From Pseudomonadota bacterium (lineage in GTDB: Bacteria; Pseudomonadota; Gammaproteobacteria; Burkholderiales; Burkholderiaceae_C): DNA of 64,000 bases. Position 1 is the first letter of the stretch, and each line of letters opens with the position of its first letter. Location of the stretch: assembly GCA_963205115.1 (NCBI GenBank), contig CAUJHV010000034.1, positions 1 to 64,000 of the forward strand. Direction: 5' to 3'. Of the stretch, positions 10,729 through 24,010 are shown piece by piece. A model generated the notes under the pieces. It made no database searches and had not been told where the DNA came from. It worked only from the letters and a program-made list of their open reading frames with translations. The position numbers and the translations under genes were made by a program.

Positions 10729-11514
10729 TCAGAGCGCGCCGAACTTCATGTTGATGCCGGTCAGCAGCGTCATGTCGTTCTTCTTCTGGCCCGCGGCAGG
10801 CTTGCTGTTGTAGCTGTCCTGCAGGCCGACCGTCAGGCTCAGCGCGCTGCTCATGGCCACGCTCAGGCCGGCCGTGAACTTGGCCAGGACGGCCTTGTCG
10901 CCCGACACGCCGGGGAACAGGTCCAGGCGTTGCTTGAACGAAGTGGTGGCAGACAGCTGGTGCGAGCTTTCCTCGGCCAGGTACAGGCTGGTGCGCGAGA
11001 AGCTCGTGTCGGTCGTGCCGGCGATGGTCTTGGCGACGCCGTACTTGTCGGTCGTGTAGCCCACACCGCCGTAGACGGTGAACTTGGTGTCCTTCGCGTC
11101 GATGACCTTGTAGCCCAGACCGCCGGCCAGCGCCGTGCGAAGGTCCAGATCGGCCAGGCCGTCGCCTTCCAGGCCCAGGCGACCGAAGGCCACGGTGCGC
11201 GGGCTGAGGTTGAAGTCGTACTGGCCAAAGGCAGCCCACTTGTTGGCCGTGGTCGTCGACACGCCGGCGACCTTGTTCTTGCCGTAGTTGACGAAGGCGC
11301 CGGTGGCGATCTTGTCGGCCGTCGTCAGGCGGGCGGCATCGACGTTGACTGCCAGCGCTTGCGTGCTGGTGTTGCCCGAGGTGGCGGCCAGCGAAGCGCC
11401 GGCCACACCGCGCCACAGGCCGTCGGTCTTGGGGGCATCCTGAGCCAGGGCCGCCAGGGGCGCCGCAGCAGCGAGCGAAGCGGCAAGCGCGACGCGCGTG
11501 AAGGAGGTATTCAT
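10729..11514 (-). CDS. DUF481/YdiY-type outer-membrane beta-barrel protein
   Basis: 261 residues from the ATG at 11514 (MNTSFTRVALAASL). A signal peptide ends at ALAQ/DAP. The mature chain is an alternation of short amphipathic strands rich in Gly, Thr, Tyr and Leu (for example YGGVGYTTDKYG, TLLTGINMKFGAL) ending in a hydrophobic C-terminal strand, as expected of an outer-membrane barrel. The WRGVAGASLAATSGNTST opening is characteristic of DUF481 proteins, formerly called salt-induced outer-membrane proteins. The substrate is unknown. It is a monocistronic gene with its own terminator; the open frame above 11514 is not family-like. Confidence 0.85.
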   Translation of the reverse strand: MNTSFTRVALAASLAAAAPLAALAQDAPKTDGLWRGVAGASLAATSGNTSTQALAVNVDAARLTTADKIATGAFVNYGKNKVAGVSTTTANKWAAFGQYDFNLSPRTVAFGRLGLEGDGLADLDLRTALAGGLGYKVIDAKDTKFTVYGGVGYTTDKYGVAKTIAGTTDTSFSRTSLYLAEESSHQLSATTSFKQRLDLFPGVSGDKAVLAKFTAGLSVAMSSALSLTVGLQDSYNSKPAAGQKKNDMTLLTGINMKFGAL

Positions 11515-11766
11515 GTGGGGATCTCCGTCCTGAGTGAAATATGAGAAGGCAGTCGACTGCCGCGGCACTCGGCCCAACGCCCGAGGGCTGCTTCCGGATC
11601 GCGCGGCGGGCGCCATACTACGGCCCGGCCTAGGGTAAACCTCAGGTGATTCGTGACGAATTACCGGGCCGTCCGGCACCACGGACGCCGGACTGTTGCG
11701 GGGAGCACACAGGCCGAGCCGCCCCAGCAAGCCCCAGGACAGCCCCGTGGTGCCTGTGGAGGGCGC

Positions 11767-12471
11767 TCAGCGCTGCTCGCGTCGGACGTCTTCGTCGAAG
11801 CTGGCCTGCGCGAGCGCGGATTCGCCACCCCGCGCCCAACTGCCATAGACCCGGCTGAAATCGTCGAGCAGCCGCGCCAGCGGCACATCGTCGAAGGCGC
11901 CGCGCTGGTGCACGTATTCCATGTGTCGGTTCCCCGCGGCGTCGAACGCGTGGTAGATCGAATCGCTGCGCCCGTCGAAATCCAGCGGCAGCAGCTGGAA
12001 CTTGCGGCACAGCTCGATATTGAAGGCCGGCGTGGCCTTGAACCAGTGGCCGTCGATCCACAGGTCGGCATAGCCGTGCCAGATGAAAAGATCGGTCTTC
12101 ATGGTCTGGCGCAGGCGCTCGGTGCTGAGGTGGTTGCGCACGTCGGCAAAGCCCACGCGCGACGCGATGCCCACGGCACGCGCGGCCGCCACCAGCAGCG
12201 CGGCCTTGGGCACGCACCAGCCGTAGCCGTTCTTCAGCACCGTGCTGGCGCGCATGCCCTCGGGGCTGAGGTCGACGCGGTAGGGGTCGTAGCGGAAGCC
12301 GTCGCGCACGGCGTAATACAAGGCCACGGCACGCTCGCGGTCGTCGCTGCCGTGCGCATGTTCGCGTGCGAAGGCGATGACATCCGGGTGGTCGCTGTCG
12401 AGCAGGGCCGTGGGCGCCAGGCTGGCGGCATCGGGGGGTGGCGGGTCGAAGGCGACGGCGGGCTGGGTCAT
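11767..12471 (-). CDS. Transglutaminase-like cysteine protease-fold protein
   Basis: 234 residues from the ATG at 12471 (MTQPAVAFD). It has the transglutaminase core. ERAVALYYAVRDGFRYDPYR leads to the catalytic cysteine in NGYGWCVPKA, the histidine follows in FIWHGYADLWIDG, and the acidic partner lies shortly after. Bacterial members cleave or cross-link peptides, but the substrate here is unknown. No signal peptide is evident, so it is probably cytoplasmic. It is transcribed away from the membrane protein at 12667, and the 195-bp gap holds both promoters. The extension above 12471 lacks family similarity. Confidence 0.85.
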   Translation of the reverse strand: MTQPAVAFDPPPPDAASLAPTALLDSDHPDVIAFAREHAHGSDDRERAVALYYAVRDGFRYDPYRVDLSPEGMRASTVLKNGYGWCVPKAALLVAAARAVGIASRVGFADVRNHLSTERLRQTMKTDLFIWHGYADLWIDGHWFKATPAFNIELCRKFQLLPLDFDGRSDSIYHAFDAAGNRHMEYVHQRGAFDDVPLARLLDDFSRVYGSWARGGESALAQASFDEDVRREQR

Positions 12472-12666
12472 GGCAGGCGGGTCGCCGCGCGAATCCGGCG
12501 AGGTCAGGTGCAGCGGATGCGACAAGGCTACCACCCGGGCAGCGCCATTGACCGGCCCCGGCGAAGTCCTGACACTGGGCCACGCGCCATCCGGCCGCCG
12601 CGCCAGCACGCCCGATGGCGCGCCGCGCGCGCACCACGCCCGCACCACGCCCAAGGAGCCCCCCGC

Positions 12667-14634
12667 ATGGATCCCGCCTGGCCGCCCTCGTCCCTGCTGA
12701 GCCGGACACCGGGCGTGGAAACGATCCTCGCGGTCCTGACCCCCGAAACGGGCACAGCCGGCAACCCTGGCGTTGCCGAAGCCGCAATCGACCTGCGCGA
12801 CATGGGGCATGCGCTGTTCGGGTTGATCGTGCTGAGCATCGTGCTGGCGCACCTGCTGACGAATACGGTGGTCAGGCGCTACGCCCGGCGCATGCTCGAG
12901 CTGATGTCCGACAGCTCGGTGCGCGCCTTCGGCGAACCCCCGCAGGGTGTCGCCGGCAACTGGCCGGCGGACCGCCTGCTGCAGGCGTTGGAGCAGCGCC
13001 AGCGATCGATGGTGCAGGTGCTCGTCGGCGTGGTGCTGCTGTTTGCGCTCACGGCCACCGCCATGGCGCTGTTCAACGCCGGCCCAGACGCGGGCGCGGG
13101 CGCCCTCGTGCTGTATGCGCTGACCTCGTTTTCGACCTTCGCGGCTTTCTGTGCGCCCGTCGTGCTGCTGGGCGCGTCGGCGGCCAACTTCGATCGCCTG
13201 TACTGGACCTGGTTCGCCCCCACCACCTTTGCGGCCCTGTCACTCCAGGGCGTGATGGTCAGCAGCGACGATCTGGGCGCCGATGTCGGCTGGGCGCTCG
13301 CCGGCATCCTGCTGATCCTGGTGATCTTGCTGTCGATGCCGCGGCAGTTGCTGGGCGCCAGGCAGGCGATACGGCGCTGGTGCGCGGCCAGCCGCTGGCG
13401 ACTGCTGGCGGGCCTCGTCGCCGGCAGCGCGCTGGCGGCGCTGGCGGTGCTGGCCATGCTCGCGGTGCCGGCGCTGTACCGCCTGGGGATCGGTTGCCTG
13501 TTTGGCCTGGCCGCCATCGTCATCTGCTACTACACGCTCGTCGATCGCATCCGGCGCATCGTCGCGCCGATGCTGGGATTTGGCCTGTTTGCCGCGCTGG
13601 CGGGCGGGATCGCGGCCTTTCTCGTGATCCAGGCGGCAGCGCCTGGTTTCGGGCGTTGGCTGTCCGGCATCCCGGCGGGGTTGCTGGCGCTCGGACTGGG
13701 CATCGGGCTGGCGCAGTTCGTGCTCAGCTGGGTGGGCCTGGCCTACGAGCAGAAGATCTTCAGCGACGCGCAGTTCCAGGTCTTCTGCTGGATGATGGGC
13801 GCCTGGTACATCATCGTGCTGTTCAACGGCCTGGCGGTGGAAGGCTCGCACCTGCTCGATCCGTTCAATCTGGGGCTGTTCGCCTGCACGGCCCTGGCGC
13901 TCGGCGCGTACTGGGTGGCCGTGCGCTTCGGCGTGCGCCCGCTGCACACGAACAAGCGGCTGCTGGTCCTGCGGGTCTTCAGCCGCGAACAGCGCGGCGA
14001 GCAGCTGCTGGCCGAACTCGAAGAGCGCTGGCGCCACCTGGGCCCGCTGATGCTGATCGGCGGCACCGATGTGGCGATGCGCACGATCGACCCCGCCAAA
14101 GCCGCCAACTTCCTGCGCGGCCGCCTGGACGACATCTGTGTGCCCAATGCCTTCGTGCTGCGCAAGCGCGTGGCGGCGATGGACGAGTGGCCGGACCCGG
14201 ATGGCCGCTACCGCGTCAACGAATTTTTCTGCACCGACGACCTGTGGAAGGACGCGGTGTCGCTGCTGCTGGCGTCCAGCGACGCCGTGGCGGTGGACCT
14301 GAGCGAATTCACGGCCAGCCGAGGCGGCACCGCCTACGAACTGAAGCTGTTGAAGGAGCGTGGGGCGCTGGCGCGCACTGTCTTCATCGTCAGCGCGCAG
14401 ACCGACCGCGACGCGGTGCGCGCCGCGATGGACCTGCCGCCCGGCGCCGGCCTGGGGGCAGGGGCGCTGGTGGAGGTGGAGCGGCGGCTCGATGGCCGCG
14501 TGCTCGTCGAGGCGCTTGTGCGCCTGTTGCAGCCGCAGGCACGGCCCACGGCTTCAGAGATCGGCGCGGATGCCGTGCTGGCCGCTGCCCAGGACGGCGC
14601 AGCCGGCACGAAGGCGCCGATGGACACGCCTTGA
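12667..14634 (+). CDS. Polytopic membrane protein with TIR-like C-terminal domain
   Basis: 655 residues from the ATG at 12667, preceded by AAGGAG at a good distance. Residues 40-440 contain about ten hydrophobic segments (for example ALFGLIVLSIVLAHLL, LVGVVLLFALTATAMALF). From about 445 a soluble domain begins RLLVLRVFSREQRGEQLL. It continues through LMLIGGTDVAMRTIDPA, an F-C-T-DDLWKDAVSLLLASSD stretch and AVAVDLSEFTASRGGTAYEL, with an acidic residue after the glycines. That pattern resembles TIR or nucleoside-deoxyribosyltransferase-like Rossmann folds, in which a conserved Glu is catalytic. This is pattern reading only, and no characterised homologue comes to mind. It stands alone, with a convergent epimerase gene downstream. 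Confidence 0.75.
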   Translation: MDPAWPPSSLLSRTPGVETILAVLTPETGTAGNPGVAEAAIDLRDMGHALFGLIVLSIVLAHLLTNTVVRRYARRMLELMSDSSVRAFGEPPQGVAGNWPADRLLQALEQRQRSMVQVLVGVVLLFALTATAMALFNAGPDAGAGALVLYALTSFSTFAAFCAPVVLLGASAANFDRLYWTWFAPTTFAALSLQGVMVSSDDLGADVGWALAGILLILVILLSMPRQLLGARQAIRRWCAASRWRLLAGLVAGSALAALAVLAMLAVPALYRLGIGCLFGLAAIVICYYTLVDRIRRIVAPMLGFGLFAALAGGIAAFLVIQAAAPGFGRWLSGIPAGLLALGLGIGLAQFVLSWVGLAYEQKIFSDAQFQVFCWMMGAWYIIVLFNGLAVEGSHLLDPFNLGLFACTALALGAYWVAVRFGVRPLHTNKRLLVLRVFSREQRGEQLLAELEERWRHLGPLMLIGGTDVAMRTIDPAKAANFLRGRLDDICVPNAFVLRKRVAAMDEWPDPDGRYRVNEFFCTDDLWKDAVSLLLASSDAVAVDLSEFTASRGGTAYELKLLKERGALARTVFIVSAQTDRDAVRAAMDLPPGAGLGAGALVEVERRLDGRVLVEALVRLLQPQARPTASEIGADAVLAAAQDGAAGTKAPMDTP

Positions 14635-14686
14635 ACGGCCGCGCGCGGGACAAGGCCTGGCGCGCGCCGCCGCACCGAGGGCGGGT

Positions 14687-15235
<549 letters not shown>

Positions 15236-15245
15236 CGTGCGCTCC

Positions 15246-17321
<2,076 letters not shown>

Positions 17322-17344
17322 GTTCTGTGTCTCCGCCCGCACCA

Positions 17345-18877
17345 TCAAAGGGGGATATTGCCGTGCTTGCGCCACGGGTTTTCGAGCTTCTTGTCCTTGA
17401 GCATCACCAGGCTGCGGCAGATGCGCTTGCGCGTCTCGTGCGGCTGGATCACGTCGTCGATGAAGCCGCGTGCACCGGCCACGAAGGGGTTGGCGAAGCG
17501 GGCCTTGTATTCGGCTTCCTTGGCGGCCAGCTTGGCCGGATCGCCCTTGTCCTCGCGGAAGATGATTTCCACCGCACCCTTGGCCCCCATCACCGCAATC
17601 TCGGCGTTGGGCCACGCGAAGTTCACGTCGCCGCGCAGGTGCTTGGAGCTCATCACGTCGTAGGCGCCGCCGTAAGCCTTGCGCGTGATGACCGTGATCT
17701 TGGGCACCGTGCACTCGGCATAGGCATACAGCAGCTTGGCGCCGTGTTTGATGATGCCGCCGTACTCCTGGCTGGTGCCGGGCATGAAACCGGGCACGTC
17801 GACAAACGTCACCACCGGGATGTTGAAGGCGTCGCAGAACCGCACGAAACGCGCCGCCTTGATCGAGCTCTTGATGTCCAGGCAACCGGCCAGCACCAGC
17901 GGGTTGTTGGCCACGATGCCCACCGTCTGGCCTTCCATTCGCGCAAAGCCGATGACGATGTTGGCCGCGTAGTCGGGCTGCAGTTCGAAGAAGTCGCCGT
18001 CGTCGGCAACCTTGACGATCAGCTCCTTGATGTCATAGGGCTTGTTCGCGTTCTCAGGCACCAGCGTGTCCAGCGAATAGTCCACGCGCGAGGCCGAATC
18101 GCCGCTGGGCCGCACGGGCGGTTTCTCACGGTTGTTCAGTGGCAGGTAGTTGAAGAAGCGCCGCAGCATCGCCAGCGCCTCCACGTCGTTCTCGAAGGCC
18201 AGATCGGCCACGCCGCTCTTGCTGGTGTGCGTGGTCGCGCCGCCCAGTTCTTCGGCCGTGACCTCCTCGTGCGTCACGGTCTTCACGACCTCGGGGCCTG
18301 TGACGAACATGTAGGAGCTGTCCTTCACCATGAAGATGAAGTCGGTCATCGAGGGCGAGTACACCGCGCCGCCGGCGCAGGGGCCCATGATCATGCTGAT
18401 CTGCGGGATCACGCCGCTGGCCATCACGTTGCGCTGGAAGACCTCGGCATAACCGCCCAGTGAAGCGACACCTTCCTGGATGCGCGCGCCGCCCGAATCG
18501 TTCAGGCCGATCACCGGTGCGCCGACCTTCATTGCCTGGTCCATGACCTTGCAGATCTTCTCGGCGTGCGCCTCGGAGAGCGCGCCGCCAAAGACGGTGA
18601 AGTCCTGGCTGAACGCAAACGCCAGGCGGCCGTTGATCATGCCGTAGCCGATGACGACACCGTCGCCCGGGATCTTGTTCTCGGCCATGCCGAAATCGAC
18701 GCAGCGGTGCTCGACGAACATGTCCCATTCTTCGAAGGTGTCTTCGTCGAACAGCAGTTCCAGCCGCTCACGCGCCGTGAGCTTGCCCTTGGCGTGCTGG
18801 CTGTCGATGCGTTTCTGCCCGCCGCCCAGCCGCGCCGCGGCGCGCTTGCGTTCCAGTTGCTCGAGGATGTCCTGCAT
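17345..18877 (-). CDS. pccB: Propionyl-CoA carboxylase beta subunit
   Basis: 510 residues from the ATG at 18877 ([20 protein letters not shown]). It is a carboxyltransferase of the crotonase superfamily. The two oxyanion-hole regions are present: [22 protein letters not shown] in the N-domain with [12 protein letters not shown], and [24 protein letters not shown] with [11 protein letters not shown] in the C-domain. It transfers CO2 from PccA biotin to propionyl-CoA, and its length is normal. It follows meaB by 38 bp and precedes pccA by 23 bp. Confidence 0.97.
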   Translation of the reverse strand: MQDILEQLERKRAAARLGGGQKRIDSQHAKGKLTARERLELLFDEDTFEEWDMFVEHRCVDFGMAENKIPGDGVVIGYGMINGRLAFAFSQDFTVFGGALSEAHAEKICKVMDQAMKVGAPVIGLNDSGGARIQEGVASLGGYAEVFQRNVMASGVIPQISMIMGPCAGGAVYSPSMTDFIFMVKDSSYMFVTGPEVVKTVTHEEVTAEELGGATTHTSKSGVADLAFENDVEALAMLRRFFNYLPLNNREKPPVRPSGDSASRVDYSLDTLVPENANKPYDIKELIVKVADDGDFFELQPDYAANIVIGFARMEGQTVGIVANNPLVLAGCLDIKSSIKAARFVRFCDAFNIPVVTFVDVPGFMPGTSQEYGGIIKHGAKLLYAYAECTVPKITVITRKAYGGAYDVMSSKHLRGDVNFAWPNAEIAVMGAKGAVEIIFREDKGDPAKLAAKEAEYKARFANPFVAGARGFIDDVIQPHETRKRICRSLVMLKDKKLENPWRKHGNIPL

Positions 18878-18915
18878 GGAGTGCTTCTCCTTCGTGATCT
18901 CGTCGTCGATGTCGC

Positions 18916-19977
18916 TCAGATGTCGGCGGCGGGGCTCGATCCGCCGACGGAAAACAGGTCCAGCAGCCGCCGCGCGGCCACGGAGGCAGCCAGGCGCCCC
19001 GCACGCACGTCGTCGCTGGTGGCCACCAGGGCCGCGCGCACGGCGGCGTGTGCCTTGAAGCGCTGGCGCAGCCCGGCCTCGATGCGTTCCCACATCCAGG
19101 CATGGTCCTGGTCGCGCCGGCGCTGCTGCAGTCGGCCGTTGGAGGTCTGCAGCTCGCGGAAGCGCGTGACGGCCGCCCAGAAGTCCGTCAGGCCCGACGC
19201 CTTCAGCGCACTGATGCGCAGCACCTGCGGGTGCCAGATGGAGGTGTCGTGGTGCGCCGTCTGCGCGCGGCCGTGCAGGCCGAACAGGCGCAGCGCGCTG
19301 GTGATCTGGGCCTGCGCGCGCACGGCTGCGGCGTCGTCGATGTCGGCCTTGTTGATGGCCACCAGATCGGCGATCTCCATCACACCCTTCTTGAGGGCCT
19401 GCAGGTCGTCGCCGGCATTGGGCAATTGCAGCAGCACGAACATGTCGGTCATGGCGGCAACCGCCGTCTCGCTCTGCCCGACACCGACGGTCTCGACGAT
19501 GACGATGTCGTGGCCCGCAGCCTCGCACACCAGCATCGCCTCGCGTGTCTTCTCGGCCACGCCGCCCAGCGTGCCGCTGGCGGGGCTGGGCCGGATGTAG
19601 GCGCGCTCGTGCACGCTCAGCTGCTCCATGCGCGTCTTGTCGCCGAGGAGGGAGCCACCCGAGACATTCGACGAGGGGTCGACCGCCAGCACCGCCACGC
19701 GGTGGCCCTGGGCGATCAGGAACAGCCCCAGCGACTCGATGAAAGTGCTCTTGCCCACGCCCGGCACGCCGCTGATGCCCAGCCGGAACGAGCGCCCCGT
19801 GGCCGGCAGCAGCGCATTGAGCAACGCATCGGCGCGCGTGCGGTGGTCGGCGCGGGTGGATTCCAGCAGCGTGATGGTCTTGGCCAGCGCACGCCGCTGC
19901 ACGGGACCGGGCGCGCCGGTCACGGCGGCACGCAGCGCCTCGTCGGCCTCGGGCAGCGCAACGGCGGCACTCACCAC
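18916..19977 (-). CDS. meaB: Methylmalonyl-CoA mutase-associated GTPase MeaB
   Basis: About 353 residues. This G3E P-loop GTPase gates cofactor loading and protects the B12-dependent mutase. The Walker A motif is [10 protein letters not shown], followed by [19 protein letters not shown], the ETVGVGQSE switch and the NKAD specificity motif. No ATG suits the family N-terminus. I use a GTG at 19977 (next codon also GTG; another GTG at 19989), which gives [15 protein letters not shown]. The frame above that overlaps the preceding gene and is not family-like. It lies about 55 bp after the GNAT gene and just before pccB, the usual MeaB setting. Confidence 0.93.
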   Translation of the reverse strand: MVSAAVALPEADEALRAAVTGAPGPVQRRALAKTITLLESTRADHRTRADALLNALLPATGRSFRLGISGVPGVGKSTFIESLGLFLIAQGHRVAVLAVDPSSNVSGGSLLGDKTRMEQLSVHERAYIRPSPASGTLGGVAEKTREAMLVCEAAGHDIVIVETVGVGQSETAVAAMTDMFVLLQLPNAGDDLQALKKGVMEIADLVAINKADIDDAAAVRAQAQITSALRLFGLHGRAQTAHHDTSIWHPQVLRISALKASGLTDFWAAVTRFRELQTSNGRLQQRRRDQDHAWMWERIEAGLRQRFKAHAAVRAALVATSDDVRAGRLAASVAARRLLDLFSVGGSSPAADI

Positions 19978-20032
19978 GCGGCACCCCACGCCGTGCGCGC
20001 CGGTTGCGGACAGCAGGAAATGGCCGATCCCC

Positions 20033-20901
20033 TCATGCCAGCACGGCCCGCGGGTCGTCCAGCGCGTCGAAACGCTGGCGCCCGGGCAGCCCGGCCGATT
20101 CGCGCCAGGCCGGCGGCGCTTCGGCCGTGGCCCAGTATTCGTCGATGGCGTAGATGACGCCGTCGTCCAGCCGGAACAGCGAGGTCGCGTAGAAGCTGTT
20201 CGGCGCATGGTCCACGCGCACCAGCGACATCACGCGGCCGTCTTCCAGCCGCTCGCATTCGATGAGCCGGATCGTCCAGCCTTCGGGATACGTGGATTGC
20301 GCGGCGACAAAGCCGTCCGCGGTGGTGAAACGTTCGCCACTGGTCCACCAGGTGGCCACGAGGTTCTCGCGCAGCAGCGCGCGCGCACGCGGCCAGTCGC
20401 GCGCCTGGAAGGCCGCCCACAGCGCGCGCACCGCCTGCACGCTGGGCCACTGCGGCAGACGCACGTACTCGATGTCCCAGTCACCCTCGGCCGTGGCGAC
20501 GAAGCCGTGGCGCTGGTAGAAGCGGTTGGCCTGGCTGCGCTTGAGCGCCGCCAGCTCGATGGGCAGCTGTGCCTGCTGCGCGCAGGCGATCACCCAGCGC
20601 ATCACCCGGCTGCCGATGCCGCGGCTCTGGTAGGCCGGGTCGATGTAGAAGTGCTTGAACCACATCGTGTGCGACAGGGTCTTGAGCACCATGAAGCCCA
20701 CGCGGTGGCCGTCAACGACGATGTGCTGGGTGATGTCCGGCTCGAAGCCTTCGGCCAAGCGCTCGCGCGCACGCTGCACGTCGTAGCGCCCCAGGCGCTC
20801 GAGGCTGTCGCGCATCGCGCGCAGGCGCAAGGCGAGCAGGTCCTCGAAATCGTCGGCCGTCGCGCGTTCCAGCGCGAAGCCGTCGGGCGCCTGAGCAAGG
20901 G

Positions 20902-20905
<4 letters not shown>
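20033..20905 (-). CDS. GNAT acetyltransferase fused to a SnoaL-like domain
   Basis: 290 residues from a GTG at 20905 that overlaps the mutase stop as GTGA. The first half is a GNAT fold: [18 protein letters not shown], then [20 protein letters not shown] with the acetyl-CoA loop QSRGIG, and [15 protein letters not shown]. From about residue 160 a second domain ([20 protein letters not shown] through [13 protein letters not shown]) has the size and pattern of a SnoaL/NTF2-like fold. The substrate is unknown. Its tight coupling between mutase and MeaB suggests a role tied to that pathway or simple operon carriage. The GNAT half is clear; the second domain is inferred by pattern. Confidence 0.85.
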
Positions 20906-23082
<2,177 letters not shown>

Positions 23083-23117
23083 GCGACGTGCTCCGTAGGC
23101 CTTGCCGGCCGACATCG

Positions 23118-23132
23118 ATTATGCATAATTAT
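23118..23132. promoter_or_regulatory. Candidate operator between the mutase operon and the FadR-type regulator
   Basis: ATTATGCATAAT at 23118-23129 is a perfect 12-bp palindrome, overlapped by a second one, ATAATTAT, at 23125-23132. This AT-rich island stands out in the 99-bp GC-rich gap between the divergent mutase and gntR genes. Palindromes of this kind are typical of FadR-subfamily operators, so the regulator encoded next to it is the likely binder. Direct binding is inferred. Confidence 0.5.
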
Positions 23133-23181
23133 GAATTCAAAACCAACGGGAGGCTGACGCCTCGACCCCCTCGCCCGCGCC

Positions 23182-23832
23182 ATGGCCGCCGTCGACAACC
23201 CTGCCCGCCCGCTCTCGCCCCGCGCCCTGTACCAGGACGTGGCCGAGCGCTTGCGCCAGCAGATCTTCGGCCGCCAGCTCGAGCCCGGCAGCTGGATCGA
23301 CGAGATGAAGCTGGCCGCGGAGTTCGGCATCAGCCGCACGCCGCTGCGCGAGGCGCTGAAGGTGCTGGCCGTCGAGGGCCTGGTGACGATGAAGGTGCGG
23401 CGCGGCGCCTACGTCACCGAGATGTCGCGTGAGGACGTGCAGCAGGTCTACCACCTGCTGGGCCTGCTGGAAAGCGACGCCGCCGCGCAGGTGGCCACCC
23501 AGGCGGCCGACAGCCAACGCGCCGAATTGCAGCGCCTGCACGACCGGCTGGAGAAGCAGGTGCGCCAGCGCGACGCCTTCTTCGCCGCGAACGAGGCCTT
23601 CCACATGGCACTGCTCGAGATCGCCGGCAACCGCTGGGCGACGCAGGTGGTGGCCGACCTGCGCAAGGTCATGAAACTCAACCGCCACCACTCGCTGTTC
23701 AAGCAGGGCCGGCTGGCGGATTCGCTGGCCGAACACCGGGCGCTGATGCAGGCCATCGAAGGCCGCGACGGCGAGGCCGCGCGCCGCCTGATGCGCGAGC
23801 ACTTCGACAGCGGTCTCGAAGCGGCGGCCTGA
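23182..23832 (+). CDS. GntR-family (FadR/FCD) transcriptional regulator
   Basis: 216 residues. An N-terminal winged helix (YQDVAERLRQQIFGRQLEPG, ELKLA-like DEMKLAAEFGISRTPLREAL, then VRRGAYVTEM) is followed by an all-helical FCD ligand domain. The FCD domain keeps likely metal-binding residues: D/N near NEAFHMALLEIAGN and the histidines in NRHHSLFK and EHRALM. It is transcribed away from the methylmalonyl-CoA mutase operon, and a palindrome lies in the shared 99-bp gap. It is probably a repressor of that operon, relieved by an acid or CoA metabolite. The ligand is not deducible. No strong ribosome site precedes the ATG. Confidence 0.9.
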   Translation: MAAVDNPARPLSPRALYQDVAERLRQQIFGRQLEPGSWIDEMKLAAEFGISRTPLREALKVLAVEGLVTMKVRRGAYVTEMSREDVQQVYHLLGLLESDAAAQVATQAADSQRAELQRLHDRLEKQVRQRDAFFAANEAFHMALLEIAGNRWATQVVADLRKVMKLNRHHSLFKQGRLADSLAEHRALMQAIEGRDGEAARRLMREHFDSGLEAAA

Positions 23833-24010
23833 TCGCGCGGGCTGCGGCTCCCCCCGCGCGACCGCCCCGCAGCCCGCGGACTCGCGACCCCTCGCCGCCC
23901 ACCGATCGGGACGCGTGGCCGAGGCGCGAGGCATGCCTGGGGTGGGCACGGGTAGGCGGCGCACATCCGTTCGCCTAGCCTGATGCCCCACCCATCACCG
24001 GTCCGTGCCC

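Noticed and set aside
9190..11544. 784-codon open frame on the plus strand across leuC and the DUF481 gene
   Set aside because: It is antisense to two well-identified genes; long shadow frames are expected at this GC content, and its protein is a Arg/Ala/His-rich string without any domain pattern.
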